This document shows positions 5,819 through 7,065 of a stretch of 7,065 bases of DNA, in pieces. The DNA comes from Candidatus Cloacimonadota bacterium. GTDB taxonomy: Bacteria > Cloacimonadota > Cloacimonadia > Cloacimonadales > TCS61. Position 1 is the stretch's first letter, and the number at the start of each line of letters is the position of its first letter. The stretch is taken from contig JAUVKM010000106.1 of assembly GCA_030596265.1 (NCBI GenBank), positions 1 to 7,065 of the forward strand. The letters are read 5' to 3'. Both the position numbers and the translations under genes were made by a program. The notes beneath the pieces are model-generated. The model was not told the origin of the DNA, ran no database searches, and saw only the letters and a program-made list of their open reading frames with translations.

Positions 5819-5854
5819 AAAAAATGAAAATAAAACAAAAAGAGGAGAATAAAA

Positions 5855-6064
5855 ATGGAAAAAAGAGACATTTTAAAATGGTTAAATGATTTAGATAAAG
5901 TATTGGCTGAACAACTTAATACTTTTAACAAGTACAAAAATGAACATCCTTATGATATTGAATGGAACAGTTTCTTTGATAATAGAATTAAGGAATTTAA
6001 TGAAGAAATTGAAGCAGAAAAAAAGAGAATAAAAAAGCAATATTCAATTATTGAGGAGAACTAA
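5855..6064 (+). CDS. small charged helical protein, unknown function
   Basis: The 69-residue product has no family that I recognise. It lacks a signal peptide or membrane helix and is rich in Lys, Glu and Asn. It is predicted largely helical: a first helix at about residues 4-29 (RDILKWLNDLDKVLAEQLNTFNKYKN), a short break at HPYD, and a second at about 38-66 with coiled-coil spacing (NRIKEFNEEIEAEKKRIKKQ). The start is well supported by GAGGAG at 5842-5847, seven bases before the ATG. The next gene begins one base after the stop and uses GAGGAG inside this gene's last codons, so the two are coupled. The upstream leader contains the long hairpin and promoter-like box 2, which may control both. 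A cytoplasmic coiled-coil protein beside a secreted one has no obvious role. Confidence 0.7.
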   Translation: MEKRDILKWLNDLDKVLAEQLNTFNKYKNEHPYDIEWNSFFDNRIKEFNEEIEAEKKRIKKQYSIIEEN

Positions 6065-6065
6065 A

Positions 6066-7065
6066 ATGAAAAGGATTTTTTTCACCTTATTAGGGTTATT
6101 ATTGTTTGCTATTGTACTTGGCAATACAATTATTGTTTATCCTGGAGATTCAATTCAGACTGCTGTTAATGTAGCAAGTAATGGTGATACAGTTTATGTA
6201 CACAATGGGACATACACTGAGACTATTGAGATTATTAATATTGAGCTTACCCTTGAGGGTGAAAGCAGGGACGGCTGTATAATTAGAGCAACAACATATG
6301 GAACATCAACAAATAATACAATATATGCTAATAGTTGGTCTGTCAATATGATCGAGATAAAAAATTTAACTGTAAAACAGGGATATATTGGAATTGCTGC
6401 AAATAATCTACCATATTGTAACCTATACTTAAATAATGTTAAAAGTGTACTTAATAACTATGGCATAAGCGTTAATCACGCAAATTCTGATATAGTAAAT
6501 TGTTTAATAGATGACAATAACTATACTGGACTGTATATAATGGATAGCAACGTAAACATAATTGACTGTATTATATCTAACAATAATTTTGATTCTACAT
6601 ATCGATACAATACTATGGGCGGTGGAGTGTATGTTGTCTCATCTAACGATATATATATATCTGGTACTGAAATTATAGATAACTATGCTTATGATTCTGG
6701 TGGTGGGCTTGCTATGATAACAACTACTAATTCTATTATTTTTGATGTTGATAGTCCATGTACAATAGAGAATAATACTGTACAAACAGGTGAAGGTGAT
6801 GATTTATATGCACATGATTATGAAAGTGAAATACCGGTAGATGTTTATACTACAAACAATGATCCAATTGCATATCCAATTTGGGATCCCATAGAAGAAA
6901 CAGGATGTTGGAGAGTTAATCCAACTGGGTTGGTTAATGTAGAAGATGATATTGTCGCAAAAGGTAATTTATGTTTTAATTTTCCTAATCCAGCGAGAAG
7001 TTCGACAGATATAATGTTCAGTAATCCACAGAGTAAAAAGACTGAGATAATAGTCTATAATGCCA
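6066..7065 (+). CDS. secreted beta-helix protein with type IX sorting tail, 3' truncated by window
   Basis: The reading frame is open to the window edge (333 codons). Residues 1-20 form a signal peptide (MKRIFFTLLGLLLFAIVLGN). Residues 21-73 carry the classic N-terminal cap of right-handed parallel beta-helix proteins: SIQTAVNVASNGDTVYVHNG followed by TYTETIEI and LTLEGE. Residues about 75-240 are repeated short beta-rungs rich in Asn, Ile and Gly (NLTVKQGYIGI, NYGISVNHANSDIVNCLI, NIIDCIISNNN, GGGVYVV). From about residue 298, KGNLCFNFPNPARSSTDIMF matches the start of the C-terminal sorting domain of type IX (Por) secretion, so the protein is probably exported and surface-attached or released. 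The final residues lie outside the window. Substrate and catalytic activity cannot be assigned; such proteins can be polysaccharide lyases or adhesins. The start is fixed by GAGGAG (6053-6058) and the signal peptide. Confidence 0.85.
   Translation, partial: MKRIFFTLLGLLLFAIVLGNTIIVYPGDSIQTAVNVASNGDTVYVHNGTYTETIEIINIELTLEGESRDGCIIRATTYGTSTNNTIYANSWSVNMIEIKNLTVKQGYIGIAANNLPYCNLYLNNVKSVLNNYGISVNHANSDIVNCLIDDNNYTGLYIMDSNVNIIDCIISNNNFDSTYRYNTMGGGVYVVSSNDIYISGTEIIDNYAYDSGGGLAMITTTNSIIFDVDSPCTIENNTVQTGEGDDLYAHDYESEIPVDVYTTNNDPIAYPIWDPIEETGCWRVNPTGLVNVEDDIVAKGNLCFNFPNPARSSTDIMFSNPQSKKTEIIVYNA

Larger units (their letters stand above)
4748..5854. other. structured 1.1-kb intergenic region
   Basis: Between folD and the small helical-protein gene no long credible ORF exists; open frames here run through palindromes or the tRNA-like element. 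Its contents, listed separately, are a palindromic repeat (4748-4799), an inverted repeat (4913-5078), a 38-codon ORF (4978-5094), a tRNA-like element (5042-5151), a terminator (5260-5287), two promoter-like boxes (5306 and 5477) and a large hairpin (5636-5748) with a leader segment. The stretches 4800-4912, 5152-5259 and 5348-5476 show only very AT-rich sequence with nothing convincing. No transposase, integrase or reverse transcriptase is visible, so nothing shows how the structures arrived. Confidence 0.7.

Overview
The window is AT-rich bacterial DNA with every supported gene on the + strand. The left two thirds is a compact housekeeping block: the 3' part of pheT, a short coiled-coil gene, zapA, a 6S RNA, rny, ymdB and folD. 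The last gene encodes a secreted beta-helix protein with what looks like a type IX secretion (Por) sorting tail. That tail, together with the order pheT-zapA-6S-rny, points to the FCB superphylum (Bacteroidota, Cloacimonadota and relatives). Clear Shine-Dalgarno sequences in front of several genes fit a non-Bacteroidota branch such as Cloacimonadota somewhat better, but that is inference and not proof.

1-4747: near-continuous operon. Gaps are 2 and 6 bases around the coiled-coil gene. rny/ymdB share one base (TAATG) and ymdB/folD overlap by 8 bases. The only sizeable gap (1341-1537) holds the 6S RNA. The block links translation (PheT), division (ZapA and a probable ZapB-like partner), transcription control (6S), RNA decay and its modulator (RNase Y, YmdB) and one-carbon metabolism (FolD). 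The FolD copy is odd: the catalytic lysine position is leucine and several other signature residues differ.

4748-5854: 1.1 kb with no convincing full-length gene but much structure. In order: a palindromic repeat directly after folD; a 24-base inverted repeat that brackets a Shine-Dalgarno sequence and the start of a 38-codon ORF; a tRNA-like element with a clean 3' half but no resolvable anticodon arm; a textbook intrinsic terminator; two identical 19-base promoter-like boxes 171 bases apart; and a 113-base long hairpin followed by possible alternative pairings and a six-codon leader ORF.

5855-7065: a 69-residue charged helical protein of unknown function and, one base after its stop, the beta-helix protein, which runs off the window. 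The second promoter box and the long hairpin probably lie in the 5' leader of this two-gene unit. The hairpin leader, the tRNA-like/inverted-repeat element and the altered FolD are the most unusual things here.
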